Of a stretch of 64,000 bases of DNA, positions 36,311 through 44,221 are shown piece by piece. Location: the NCBI RefSeq assembly GCF_004959855.1, contig NZ_SPNT01000005.1, positions 124,001 through 188,000 on the forward strand, given 5' to 3'. Origin of the DNA: Nitratireductor sp. XY-223. Lineage in GTDB: Bacteria; Pseudomonadota; Alphaproteobacteria; Rhizobiales; Rhizobiaceae. A program made the translations under genes and the position numbers. How positions within the stretch are numbered: position 1 is the first letter of the stretch; every line of letters begins with the position of its first letter. The notes beneath the pieces are model-generated. The model did no database searches. It was given only the letters and a program-made list of their open reading frames with translations, and had not been told where the DNA came from.

Positions 36311-37489
36311 ATGGAAAGAGATTTGCAAAATTCACCAGAAGAAATGGCCAAATACACCAAACTGCTTCTGGACTCTAAGACGACATCCCCAGTTGTATTC
36401 CAGCCAAACTTATCAGAACATCTTGGTCGAGTCATTTCGAGCCGATTTTCGGATGACAGCTATAATATTGAAGCAGAAATTTATTCTGAATTCTCAAAAA
36501 GTGTCGAAAGCGCATATTTCGCCAGCTTTGAATTGGACGAAGGTAGATTTTTTCCGTTTTCAATATCCTATGTCCCACAAAGCGAGATCGGTGCAACTGA
36601 GACACTATTCGATCAACCTTTGGAACTGAGTGCAAAGAGCGTCTCCAAGCTTGCTCCTGCCTTAGTTTCCTCTCGACGAAATATTATAATTTCATATATC
36701 AATGAAAAGAATTTCATTGTTGGTATCGGAGTAAAGACAAACAAATTTCTTGAGCTGAGTTCGATTAGACCAGGAACTTTATCTGTTAAATATTATGTTG
36801 AAAATCAAATTGGCCCATACAACTTAGCTTTTCTTGGTAGAAATGATGTTTATTTTAACCCTGGTATTTTGACCGATCATCTGGGAGCTCTTGTTTCACA
36901 TGATAAAGGCGGATTTAACGCAGCAAGAGCCGAATTTGCATTCGAAGTTCTACGAAGAATTTACTCGTTTCAACGTGGTGGTATACTTATTATAGTTGAT
37001 GAGCAGGAGGATTGGGCACAATCGATTTCTTCGGGAAACTTATTCGACATGAATTCGCAAATGGAATTTGGCAAATTGTCGGAGTCACTGGTTGGCAGGG
37101 ATATTGATGCTGCGATCAGTACCGGATATTCAAATGACGTTGCGTCTTTGTCACGTGTTGATGGCGCGACCATAGTCGATAGAGATTTTCGTGTTCTCGC
37201 CTTTGGCGCAAAACTCAAAGCCAAATCTGCCAAATATAGTGTTCATAGATATACTGAGTTTCCACCCGGATTACAGCATGGGTCTGTTAATTGGGGCACG
37301 CCAGGAAAACCGAAACCAATCAGTGAGGTGGGGGGAATGCGGCATCGATCTTCAGCGCAATTCATTCATGACAATAAGAATGCTCTAGCACTTACAATTT
37401 CCGAAGATGGTCCGATAAGCTGGTTTTTTTGGCACAAACCAAGAAATATGGTTGCGAGGATTAAGAACGCAGAAGCCTTCATTGTATGA
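36311..37489 (+). CDS. Diadenylate cyclase (DAC/DisA_N)-domain protein with N-terminal sensor-like domain
   Basis: The 392-residue protein matches the DAC fold in its C-terminal half (about 205-385). RGGILIIVDEQEDW (222-235) is the entry strand. RVDGATIVDRDFRVLAFGAK holds the DGA motif (284-286). GGMRHRSSAQFIHD (341-354) holds the RHR motif, and NALALTISEDGPISWF corresponds to the final strands. DGA and RHR bind ATP in DisA/CdaA. The N-terminal about 200 residues resemble no family I can name with certainty but fit the 'DACNV'-type sensor arrangement. There is no TM segment, so it is cytoplasmic. Base composition is far more AT-rich than its neighbours, indicating recent transfer. It would make c-di-AMP or a related dinucleotide; no effector gene is adjacent. 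Confidence 0.72.
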   Translation: MERDLQNSPEEMAKYTKLLLDSKTTSPVVFQPNLSEHLGRVISSRFSDDSYNIEAEIYSEFSKSVESAYFASFELDEGRFFPFSISYVPQSEIGATETLFDQPLELSAKSVSKLAPALVSSRRNIIISYINEKNFIVGIGVKTNKFLELSSIRPGTLSVKYYVENQIGPYNLAFLGRNDVYFNPGILTDHLGALVSHDKGGFNAARAEFAFEVLRRIYSFQRGGILIIVDEQEDWAQSISSGNLFDMNSQMEFGKLSESLVGRDIDAAISTGYSNDVASLSRVDGATIVDRDFRVLAFGAKLKAKSAKYSVHRYTEFPPGLQHGSVNWGTPGKPKPISEVGGMRHRSSAQFIHDNKNALALTISEDGPISWFFWHKPRNMVARIKNAEAFIV

Positions 37490-37500
37490 TATGTCTGCTT

Positions 37501-37655
37501 CTAATCCAAAGCCAGTAATTTGAGAAGCACGATAAGAGTGCTCGCCTGATCCGGCCGAAGCTGCAGTGGAGCAATATGGCGCGTTCGGCGCAAATACCTT
37601 CGACGATCGATTCCTCCAGCGCCTCGACAAGTTCGTTCTTGAATGGTTCTCGCGC
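37501..37655 (-). pseudogene. Remnant of a cytochrome c gene (3' part, frameshifted)
   Basis: On the minus strand, FKNELVEALEESIVEGI (about 37595-37650) is followed, after a frame change near 37590, by PLQLRPDQASTLIVLLKLLALD-like sequence ending in TAG at 37501. The intact gene at 38035-38355 has ...YPVEALEEALVEGI...PQFSFDPDQASNLIAYMKTLE in the same order, so this is a decayed paralogue. The haem CxxCH half is missing. It lies 11 nt from the end of the AT-rich DAC gene, at the edge of the insertion. Confidence 0.75.
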
Positions 37656-37783
37656 AGACTTTGTTGCCGGAACCCGGATCAATTGACGATGCAGGAAGAA
37701 TAAGGACAAGATTCCTCGATGAACGGCCTTGCAATCCGGAATATGCAGCACCGTCAGGGTCATATCGCGCCGAGGAATCAGCA

Positions 37784-38005
37784 ATGCCATTTCTTGCCGC
37801 CGTTTGGGAATTTTGCACCTTCATCCTTGAAGTCCTGGGGATCGCGGCGTCCCTGGTGCTTTTGTGGCGGGAGCGGAAGCATCGGCGAAAGATGGCGTTC
37901 GGCAACCGGACGTCAGCAGCGAAACGCGATTCCGACCTTGTCGTCCGGTTGTGCGTCCTTCTGTTCGCGGTCAGCGCGACGTCCATGGTGTCGCGCCTTT
38001 TCTAG
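37784..38005 (+). CDS. Small membrane protein (73 aa)
   Basis: The ORF starts at the ATG at 37784 with GAGGAA 8 nt upstream. The product has two hydrophobic stretches (FCTFILEVLGIAASLVLLW and VVRLCVLLFAVSATSMVS) separated by a basic loop (RERKHRRKMAFGNRTSAAKR). It is a typical small two-TM protein of unknown function. It overlaps no other credible gene. The frame extends upstream to 37643 without a ribosome site. Confidence 0.55.
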   Translation: MPFLAAVWEFCTFILEVLGIAASLVLLWRERKHRRKMAFGNRTSAAKRDSDLVVRLCVLLFAVSATSMVSRLF

Positions 38006-38034
38006 CGCGCCGGTTCACGGTCCTTAGTCCGGCA

Positions 38035-38355
38035 TCACTCCAATGTCTTCATATATGCGATCAGGTTGCTGGCCTGATCCGGGTCGAAGCTGAACTGCGG
38101 CATGCTCGGGTGGCCGGTGACGATGCCTTCGACCAGCGCTTCTTCAAGGGCCTCGACGGGGTAGTTCTCGTGCAGCGTGCGAAACGGCGGGGCAATGGAG
38201 AGCGGGCTCGGGCCGACCTTGTCGATCGAATGACACTCGGCGCAATAGGTGGCTGCGATAACGCGGCCGCGCTGCACGTCTGGCGCGACCTGCGCCATCG
38301 ACAATCCGGCCGTGGCCACCAGGGCGGCGGTCGCGAAGAAGCAAAATCTGATCAT
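38035..38355 (-). CDS. Cytochrome c family protein
   Basis: From the ATG at 38355 the protein has 106 residues: a signal peptide (MIRFCFFATAALVATAGLSM-AQ), then one haem-attachment motif TYCAECHSID, and a later Met (GHPSMPQFSFDPDQ) as the likely axial ligand. This is a small periplasmic class I cytochrome c. The upstream extension of the frame to 38430 is non-protein-like. A truncated, frameshifted relative lies at 37501-37655. The electron-transfer partner is not evident nearby. Confidence 0.85.
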   Translation of the reverse strand: MIRFCFFATAALVATAGLSMAQVAPDVQRGRVIAATYCAECHSIDKVGPSPLSIAPPFRTLHENYPVEALEEALVEGIVTGHPSMPQFSFDPDQASNLIAYMKTLE

Positions 38356-38501
38356 GCGAATCGAATTCCCCGTTGCGAGTCCAGAATGGCATGAAGCCGG
38401 CGCTTGATCGACGTGACAAAATGTCGGCATTTGCGGATCGCGGTGACTTCATGCTCAATGCGCAGCATCCTTCTTGATTCCGTCATGGCAGGAACCCCGC
38501 T

Positions 38502-38864
38502 TTGAAAATCCGCGCTTTCGCCCTTGTCCTTTTGTCCGGCCCGACCGTCTATGTCGTCCAGTTGCTGATCTTCGTCCTGCGCTTCGGGCGGATCGACGCC
38601 GACACGGTGCTGCAGGGGCTGATCTTCGTGCCGGCGGGGTGGCTGATGGCGCTGCCGGTGGCGTTCTTCCTCGGCCGGCTGCCGCGTCGCTCGCAGCGGC
38701 TGTGGCTGTGGGGGTTCGCGGCGGTCGCCCTGCCCGTCTCGCTGTTCGGCATGATGATGGGCGGGCTGTTCGGGCTCGTCGGCGTCATCGCCTACGGTGT
38801 CCTGCCGATGCTCGCCGCCGCGACGGTGGGCTATGTCCTCATCCGGCTGGTCAGCCGGTCTTAG
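38502..38864 (+). CDS. Small integral membrane protein (120 aa)
   Basis: The ORF begins with TTG (AGGAA 8-12 nt upstream) and encodes about four TM helices (AFALVLLSGPTVYVVQLLI, GLIFVPAGWLMALPVAFFL, LWLWGFAAVALPVSLFGMM, GLVGVIAYGVLPMLAAA). There is no recognised family. It is divergent from the cytochrome c gene, separated by 146 nt, and convergent with the next membrane protein. Confidence 0.65.
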   Translation: MKIRAFALVLLSGPTVYVVQLLIFVLRFGRIDADTVLQGLIFVPAGWLMALPVAFFLGRLPRRSQRLWLWGFAAVALPVSLFGMMMGGLFGLVGVIAYGVLPMLAAATVGYVLIRLVSRS

Positions 38865-38890
38865 GCCGCAATTACCTGAAACAGCGCCGG

Positions 38891-39649
38891 CTACTGCTGG
38901 AAAGCCTTCACGATGGCGCCGATCGCGATCAGCAGTCCCGCCAACCCGAGCACCGGGCCCTTGTCGTGTTCGACCACCCTCAAGAGGACGAAGCGGAAGG
39001 CATGCAGCGCGACCCAGAGGAAGCAAAACACCAGCATCGCGCCCCAAATGATCAAGAAGAGTATCATGAAAAAGTAGGTCGGAATGAACGCGACGTTCAG
39101 TATGACGCCTTGCCAGCTCAAGACCGAAACGCCGTTAACGACAATCATCTGTTCGATGAGAAAATAGAACAACGGGAACAAGACAAACGTCATAAATCCG
39201 TAAAGAAGGCCGAATGCGGCGAAAGTCTTGAGCACGAGGAGCCACAGGCGCCCGTCGCTGGCAAACCAGCGCATCGCCACGTGCCAGGGGCGCCTTAACA
39301 ACACCGCGGCCGCCGCAAAAAACGCGATGACCGCGAATGTGGACGCAAATACGTAAACGCCATCACCATCCTCGAACTCGGCGCCCCCTAACAATGCGAA
39401 GAGCAGCATGGCCAGGAAGATCACCACAAAGAGACCGTGCGATACGAAGCAGGCCCAATAGGCAAACCTGCGGTTGCCCAGACCGGCAACGATGTCGCGC
39501 ACCCGAATGCCCTCAAGTCTTTCCCAGAGATTTTTGCCGGCCGTTTGCAGCCATTCGCGCTGACGCGCGAGCAACGCCCAGTCCGCCAGCTTGAGCACGC
39601 CGACCACGGCGCCCGTGTAGATTGCTATCCAAGCCGCGAAATCTTGCAT
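38891..39649 (-). CDS. Integral membrane protein, unknown function (252 aa)
   Basis: About six hydrophobic segments are spread over the protein (for example VSHGLFVVIFLAMLLFALLG, VFASTFAVIAFFAAAAVLL, FGLLYGFMTFVLFPLFYFLI, IPTYFFMILFLIIWGAMLVF). It starts MQDFAAWIAIYTGAVVGVLK. No domain is recognised. It converges with the 120-aa membrane protein, 26 nt away. Confidence 0.65.
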   Translation of the reverse strand: MQDFAAWIAIYTGAVVGVLKLADWALLARQREWLQTAGKNLWERLEGIRVRDIVAGLGNRRFAYWACFVSHGLFVVIFLAMLLFALLGGAEFEDGDGVYVFASTFAVIAFFAAAAVLLRRPWHVAMRWFASDGRLWLLVLKTFAAFGLLYGFMTFVLFPLFYFLIEQMIVVNGVSVLSWQGVILNVAFIPTYFFMILFLIIWGAMLVFCFLWVALHAFRFVLLRVVEHDKGPVLGLAGLLIAIGAIVKAFQQ

Positions 39650-40345
39650 CTACTGCCGAATGAAAGTTTTGCCCGTCAATCGTGCGGTAAAGCTATGGGC
39701 CCGGCGGGCGGTTGTAAAGCAATGCCGGTATCACCTGTGGGTAATACATGGTCTCTTGTTGATCATGCGGTTCAGGCGTCCTCTTCCGCCGGTTCCCCGG
39801 TGGCGCGCCGGCGGGCAATGAGCGGCCGAAGCACGCCGGGCCGCGATGGCGACCCATGTCCGGCTCCGCCACAGAGGATCGGTGCTGAAAGCGTTGTCGA
39901 TCGCCGGGCGATGTATCTGTGTGCATTGCGGCCAATGGCGGCAGTATTTATCGGCAAAATCGAAAACCGAAATCAAATGAATGCATATCTAAACTTGTAT
40001 CACCTCGTATTTTTAAATCATAGATTTCAATCGAAATTTCGGCCTTTAGGCTGCTTTCTTGTCATTGCGGCGACAATTCTTAATAATGCGCATCTTATAT
40101 TTGGGGATGCACGCCGATAGAGCGGCTGGGGATTCATTTTTAGGCAGTTTTAGGGGTTGCCCCGTTTGCAACAACTCCGACCCCGGCGGGCGGATTGCGT
40201 ATTCTGGCGCGCAACCGTCGACACCGGATGTGACCAGTGTTCGGTGCAAGGCAGCGCATCAAGAGAAGGCAGGAAACCCGAAGCAATGCTTATGCGCATT
40301 CGCGAGGCGGCGACAAACAGGATCATCTCCTCCAGGAGAGACCGA
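39650..40345. other. Non-coding gap of about 700 nt
   Basis: No convincing gene is seen. Short frames on either strand (for example about 39731-39976 on the minus strand) have no ribosome site or recognisable domain. The part from about 39960 to 40135 is clearly AT-richer than the surroundings and may carry the promoter of the sulfotransferase-like gene or the remains of a lost element. Confidence 0.5.
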
Positions 40346-40981
40346 ATGACGTCTCCACCCCTGTTGAATGCGAGCTTCGGACGTACCGGCTCTTCGATGG
40401 TGTATCGGGCGACGGCCGACGGTCTGGCCCGTCTCCAGTTCGGGCGCCTTGCTCTCATTCCCGATGTGCGCCGTTCGGTCCGCAAGGCGGCCTGGAAACT
40501 GGGACAAGAGCGGCTGCAGCGCGGCTACGTATACAAGACCCACGATATGCCCGGCGGATTGAACCAGACCGACGCGCGGATCGTGTTTATCTTCGGAAGC
40601 GCGGTCGATGCGGCCCTGTCGGTCTATAACCTTCGGCAGCACGCAGGCCGGGAATGGGTTGAGCAACACCTTGACCACCTGAACGCGTCGGGGCCGTTCG
40701 AGGAATTGTTCGAACGCGACATAATGCGCATTGCAGAGCAACTGCAGGCATGGACGACGAGCACAACTTTGGAGGTCCTGTGCCTTCGCTATGAGACGAT
40801 CTGGGACAATCAGGGCGCACTTTCGGACTTTGCGGGTTTTCCGGTGCGCTTGCCCGGTCGTCGCGAGAGATCGGCCAGGACCGTGTCGCCGGACCTTCGA
40901 AGAAAGGCCGAGCAACTGTACGGCGAACTGGACAGAACCATCGAAGAATTGCCCGACGCCTTTATTGCCGGAGCGATCTAG
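40346..40981 (+). CDS. Sulfotransferase-like P-loop protein
   Basis: From the ATG at 40346 with AGGAGAG upstream, the protein has 211 residues. LLNASFGRTGSSMVYRAT near the N-terminus matches the 5'-phosphosulfate-binding loop of sulfotransferases. VYKTHDMPGGLNQTDARIVF and FGSAVDAALSVYNLR match the following strand and the 3'-phosphate-binding segment (normally RNPxD; here degenerate as FGSAVDA). It could sulfate a carbohydrate or be a related P-loop enzyme that has lost PAPS binding. It overlaps the PheC-like gene end by 4 nt in a convergent orientation. It may be an orphan surface-modifying enzyme. Confidence 0.65.
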   Translation: MTSPPLLNASFGRTGSSMVYRATADGLARLQFGRLALIPDVRRSVRKAAWKLGQERLQRGYVYKTHDMPGGLNQTDARIVFIFGSAVDAALSVYNLRQHAGREWVEQHLDHLNASGPFEELFERDIMRIAEQLQAWTTSTTLEVLCLRYETIWDNQGALSDFAGFPVRLPGRRERSARTVSPDLRRKAEQLYGELDRTIEELPDAFIAGAI

Positions 40982-41691
40982 TTCCCCTTACGCCCCTTTA
41001 GCCAGGCATTGAATTCGTCGCGCAGCGCGCCCTCGTCCTGCCGGAACAAAAACACCTTGTCGACGGGATCATAAGGATGATCGGCGTTGACGGCGCACAG
41101 GCCGGAATCCTTGCCTTGCAGGTAAAGCGCCTCGATGGAATCGGTGAACATGACGTCGGCGCGGCCGGCGCGCAGGTAGTCGAAGGGCTGGTGATTGTCC
41201 GGAACGATGATCAGCGTGGCGTTCCTGATATTGGCGAGGGCGAATTTCTCGTTGGTGCCGCCGCGGTTCTCGACGACGGTGACGCCCGCCTTGTCGATAT
41301 CGGCAAGCGTTGCGAAGCGCTGCTCGTCGCCGCAGCGCACCAGCGGCACCTTGCCGGAATGCTCGACCGGCGCCGACGCAAGGGCGACCTTCAGCCGCGC
41401 GTCGGTCTTCGAAATGCCGCCGGCGGCCATCTGGTATTCGCCGCCCGTCAGGCCCTGCATCAGCGTCGGCCAGGTGGTGCCGACGAAGCGGATCTCGTAG
41501 CCGCGGTCCCTGGCGAAGGCCTCGACAAGGTCAATGGCGCTGCCCTCGTAGCTCTGCGTCTTCGTGTCGTACCAGGTGAGCGGCCTGTAATCGCCCGTCG
41601 TTCCGACCTTCAGGACCGGATCGGCGAAAGCGACGCCGAGCGCGGCAAAGGTGGCAAACAGCGCGAAGGCAATCCGTGGAACCGATTTCAT
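40978..41691 (-). CDS. Periplasmic cyclohexadienyl-dehydratase-like protein (SBP_bac_3 fold)
   Basis: The 237-residue precursor has a signal peptide (MKSVPRIAFALFATFAALGV-AFA). The mature part begins VLKVGTTGDYRPLTWYD. TTWPTLMQGLTGGEYQMAAG, ENRGGTNEKFALANI, PDNHQPFDYLRAGRADVMFT and DSIEALYLQ follow the order and spacing of PheC cyclohexadienyl dehydratases, which use an amino-acid-binding-protein fold to make phenylpyruvate. A plain ABC binding protein cannot be excluded, but no permease is adjacent. It precedes a lipoprotein gene on the same strand. Confidence 0.65.
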   Translation of the reverse strand: MKSVPRIAFALFATFAALGVAFADPVLKVGTTGDYRPLTWYDTKTQSYEGSAIDLVEAFARDRGYEIRFVGTTWPTLMQGLTGGEYQMAAGGISKTDARLKVALASAPVEHSGKVPLVRCGDEQRFATLADIDKAGVTVVENRGGTNEKFALANIRNATLIIVPDNHQPFDYLRAGRADVMFTDSIEALYLQGKDSGLCAVNADHPYDPVDKVFLFRQDEGALRDEFNAWLKGRKGN

Positions 41692-41728
41692 GGAGCCGGG
41701 CCTTTCCTGTTCAAAACGTGACCGGCCC

Positions 41729-42505
41729 CTACTCGTCGACGATCGTCTTCACGGCCGGATCGCACAGCATGTAGGTCTGCAGAATGGTCACCGCAAATCC
41801 GTCCTCGTTGAACTGGTCGGTGAATTCGACGTCCTGCATCAGCGGGTTCTGGTTGACCAGATAGCAGGTCCAGGGTTTTTCCTCGGGCGGCTCATCCCTT
41901 TCGTTCTTGACGGCCGGCTCCATCAGAAATTCAAGCCGCGTGGGCGTCACCGCCTGGACACCGAATTCATCCAGCGTGAAGACCGCCGGCGGATTGGGCA
42001 GCACTTGCGGCGTCACCTTGTAGATCAATGTCGGGAAGGGGAACTTGTCGCCCGGCTGACGGCGCTCGTTCAGCACTTTCGAGCGTACGGGATCGCACAG
42101 ATATCTGGGTTCCTTGACGGTCGTGCGCACCTCGTTCTCGGGATGGAACTGGTCGGTCAGGTCGACAACGATGTTGCGGGGGCTGCCCTCGACGCCGTAA
42201 CAGGTCAGGGGAAACCAGTTCGGATGCTTTGCCGGCAACTGGTTGCGGCTGTGTTTCTTGTGCACCGGCTCGCAGACGAAGTTGAGCGTGCGGATATTGA
42301 GGCCGATTTCAGTGCCGAACTGTGCGGTGACGTGGTGCATGGCCGACACGCCGACCTCGGTCCGGGCGACATAACACAGGAAGCGGACCTCGCTTATGGG
42401 CGTCTCCTCGGGCGGTCTTTCGCAGGCCGTCAGTCCGGCGGTCAGGCTTAGAGCGAGCACAAGGGTCAGCAGCCTGCCGCGTCCGCGCGTCATCGATGAA
42501 AGCAT
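41729..42505 (-). CDS. Lipoprotein with three internal repeats
   Basis: The 258-residue precursor has a signal ending in a lipobox, LTAGLTAC, with Cys28 as the lipidation site. Three related units follow, each opening with an (F/L/W)xCY-like strand, a TxQF or TDQF middle and an (L/V)C(D/E)P(V/A) close: FLCYVART...TAQFG...FVCEPV, LTCYGVEG...TDQFHPEN...YLCDPV, and WTCYLVNQ...TDQFNEDG...MLCDPA. This is probably a periplasmic or outer-membrane-anchored protein. No function is known to me. The longer start (42505) and MTRGRG at 42493 are both possible. Confidence 0.7.
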   Translation of the reverse strand: MLSSMTRGRGRLLTLVLALSLTAGLTACERPPEETPISEVRFLCYVARTEVGVSAMHHVTAQFGTEIGLNIRTLNFVCEPVHKKHSRNQLPAKHPNWFPLTCYGVEGSPRNIVVDLTDQFHPENEVRTTVKEPRYLCDPVRSKVLNERRQPGDKFPFPTLIYKVTPQVLPNPPAVFTLDEFGVQAVTPTRLEFLMEPAVKNERDEPPEEKPWTCYLVNQNPLMQDVEFTDQFNEDGFAVTILQTYMLCDPAVKTIVDE

Positions 42506-42583
42506 CGCACCATCCTTTGCCGCGAAAGAGTAGCGCAGGACGGGGATGCAACCAAAGGATTTGTGCGGGTTTCGCGTCCGGGG

Positions 42584-43267
42584 TCAGACGACCGTCACCC
42601 GCAGCGGCTCCAGGCCCTCGACGGTGACTTCCAGGGCGTCGCCCCTTTGGACCGGGCCGACGCCGGCGGGCGTTCCCGACAGGATGACGTCGCCGGAGGC
42701 AAGCTCGAAATAGTCCGAGAGATAGGCGATCATCTCCGGCACCTTCCAGATCATCTGGTTGAGGTCCCCCTCCTGGCGCGTCTCGCCGTTGACTTTCAGC
42801 ACAATGCGGCCGCTGTCCGGATGGCCGACGCTTGAGACCGGCTGCAGCGGGCCGATCGGCGCCGACCGCTCGAACGCCTTGCCAATCTCCCAGGGCCGGC
42901 CCATCTTCTTCGCCTCGCCCTGCAGGTCGCGGCGCGTCATGTCGAGCGCCGGCGCGTAGCCGAAGACATGGCTCAGCGCGTCGCCGACGGAGATGTTCGT
43001 GCCGCCCGATTTCAGCGCCACGGCGAGTTCCGCCTCGTGGTGCACGTCGGACGTCTTCGGCGGATAGGGAAATTCGCCGGACGGATCCAGATTGTCCGGG
43101 TTCTTCTGGAAAAAGAACGGCGGCTCCCGGTCGGGATCATGTCCCATCTCGACCGCGTGGGCGGCGTAGTTGCGGCCGATGCAGTAGACGCGGCGCACCG
43201 GAAAGCGGCCGTCGCCGGCCACCGGGATCGAAACCGGCGTCGGCGCCGCAATCGCAAAATCGGACAT
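42584..43267 (-). CDS. Fumarylacetoacetate hydrolase (FAH) family protein
   Basis: From the ATG at 43267 with GGGGAGG upstream, the protein has 227 residues. [28 protein letters not shown] (metal-binding Glu/His region) and [19 protein letters not shown] are hallmarks of the FAH/HpaG/hydratase family, which cleaves or decarboxylates 2,4-diketo or 3-oxo acids using Mg2+. It is divergent from the GntR regulator of the next cluster and is probably controlled by it. The frame extends upstream to 43420 but crosses the operator region and has no ribosome site. Confidence 0.9.
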   Translation of the reverse strand: MSDFAIAAPTPVSIPVAGDGRFPVRRVYCIGRNYAAHAVEMGHDPDREPPFFFQKNPDNLDPSGEFPYPPKTSDVHHEAELAVALKSGGTNISVGDALSHVFGYAPALDMTRRDLQGEAKKMGRPWEIGKAFERSAPIGPLQPVSSVGHPDSGRIVLKVNGETRQEGDLNQMIWKVPEMIAYLSDYFELASGDVILSGTPAGVGPVQRGDALEVTVEGLEPLRVTVV

Positions 43268-43408
43268 GAAAACCTCCCCAGAAACTGTTTGTTCTGAATT
43301 CACATATGGCAATTGCTCGCTGAAATCAATCACAACCAATCCAGTTTTAGTTGACTTTTCACGATCAATCGCCAATGATCTTGCCAATTGGTCGCGTATT
43401 TCGACATA

Positions 43409-43420
43409 TTGGTCAACCAA
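43409..43420. promoter_or_regulatory. FadR/GntR-type operator candidate TTGGTCAACCAA
   Basis: The perfect inverted repeat TTGGT-CA-ACCAA lies in the 167-nt gap between the FAH gene and the regulator start (15 nt before the GTG). It fits the TGGT-N-ACCA pattern of FadR-type GntR sites. A second palindrome, CCAATTGG, lies at 43384-43391. Confidence 0.55.
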
Positions 43421-43434
43421 AGCTGGAGCATCGC

Positions 43435-44130
43435 GTGTTCGAAGGAACCCATAACTCCGACGGAGCCGACGCGCTTTCGGAATTGCGCAACTACATCGCC
43501 GACAGCGGGCTGAAGCCCGGCCAGCGCCTGCCCGCCGAACGGGTGCTGACGACCGAGCTCGGCATCACGCGCAACACGCTGCGCAAGGCGCTCGACACGC
43601 TGGAACGCGAGGGCACGATCTGGCGGCATGTCGGCAAGGGCACCTTCGTTGCGGCAACGGGCGATGACCTCGACCAGATGACCCGCTCGCCCATAGAGAT
43701 CGGCAAGCAATTGACGCCCTTCAAGATGATGCGCGCGCGTTTGACCATCGAACCGGCGATCGCCCGCGAGGCGGCCATCAACGCCTCCGGCGAGGCGCTC
43801 GTGCACATGGACCGGGCCATGGAACGCGCCCACACCGCGACAAGCTGGAAGGCTTACGAGGTGCAGGATGACGAGTTCCATCGGGCCGTGGCGGAGGCCA
43901 GCGACAACTTGCTTCTTCTATCGATATTCGACCAGCTGAACCTGGTGCGCCGGGCCGTCGCCTGGGGCAGCGTCACGCGCCAGTCGCCAGGCCCGGCGGA
44001 CGATCATCCAAGCTTTTCGGAACACAAGGAGATTGCGGCGGCGATCCGCAACCGCGACCCGATGGCCGCACAGGAGGCGATGCGCAAGCATCTGCGCTCC
44101 GTTGCCGGGCGGCTTTTCGGGGAGATCTGA
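43435..44130 (+). CDS. GntR family transcriptional regulator (FadR/FCD type)
   Basis: The protein has 231 residues from the GTG at 43435 with CTGGAG upstream. The winged helix is at about 10-75 ([42 protein letters not shown]) and the FCD domain at about 90-225, with [15 protein letters not shown] and [14 protein letters not shown]. It lies between the FAH gene and the ABC importer genes and probably represses both through the palindrome at 43409-43420. A TTG at 43351 would add 28 residues but runs through the operator region. Confidence 0.88.
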   Translation: MFEGTHNSDGADALSELRNYIADSGLKPGQRLPAERVLTTELGITRNTLRKALDTLEREGTIWRHVGKGTFVAATGDDLDQMTRSPIEIGKQLTPFKMMRARLTIEPAIAREAAINASGEALVHMDRAMERAHTATSWKAYEVQDDEFHRAVAEASDNLLLLSIFDQLNLVRRAVAWGSVTRQSPGPADDHPSFSEHKEIAAAIRNRDPMAAQEAMRKHLRSVAGRLFGEI

Positions 44131-44221
44131 CGGTTGGCGGATCGGGAGGAACAGAGCGCACGGGAAAGGAGAACCGCGCGGCACAGACGGATTTCATAAT
44201 CAATTTCGCAGGGAGGAAATA

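Noticed and set aside
39731-39976. Minus-strand frame in the 700-nt gap as a hypothetical gene
   Set aside because: No ribosome site, no domain, and overlapping frames of similar length on the same strand; left as non-coding.
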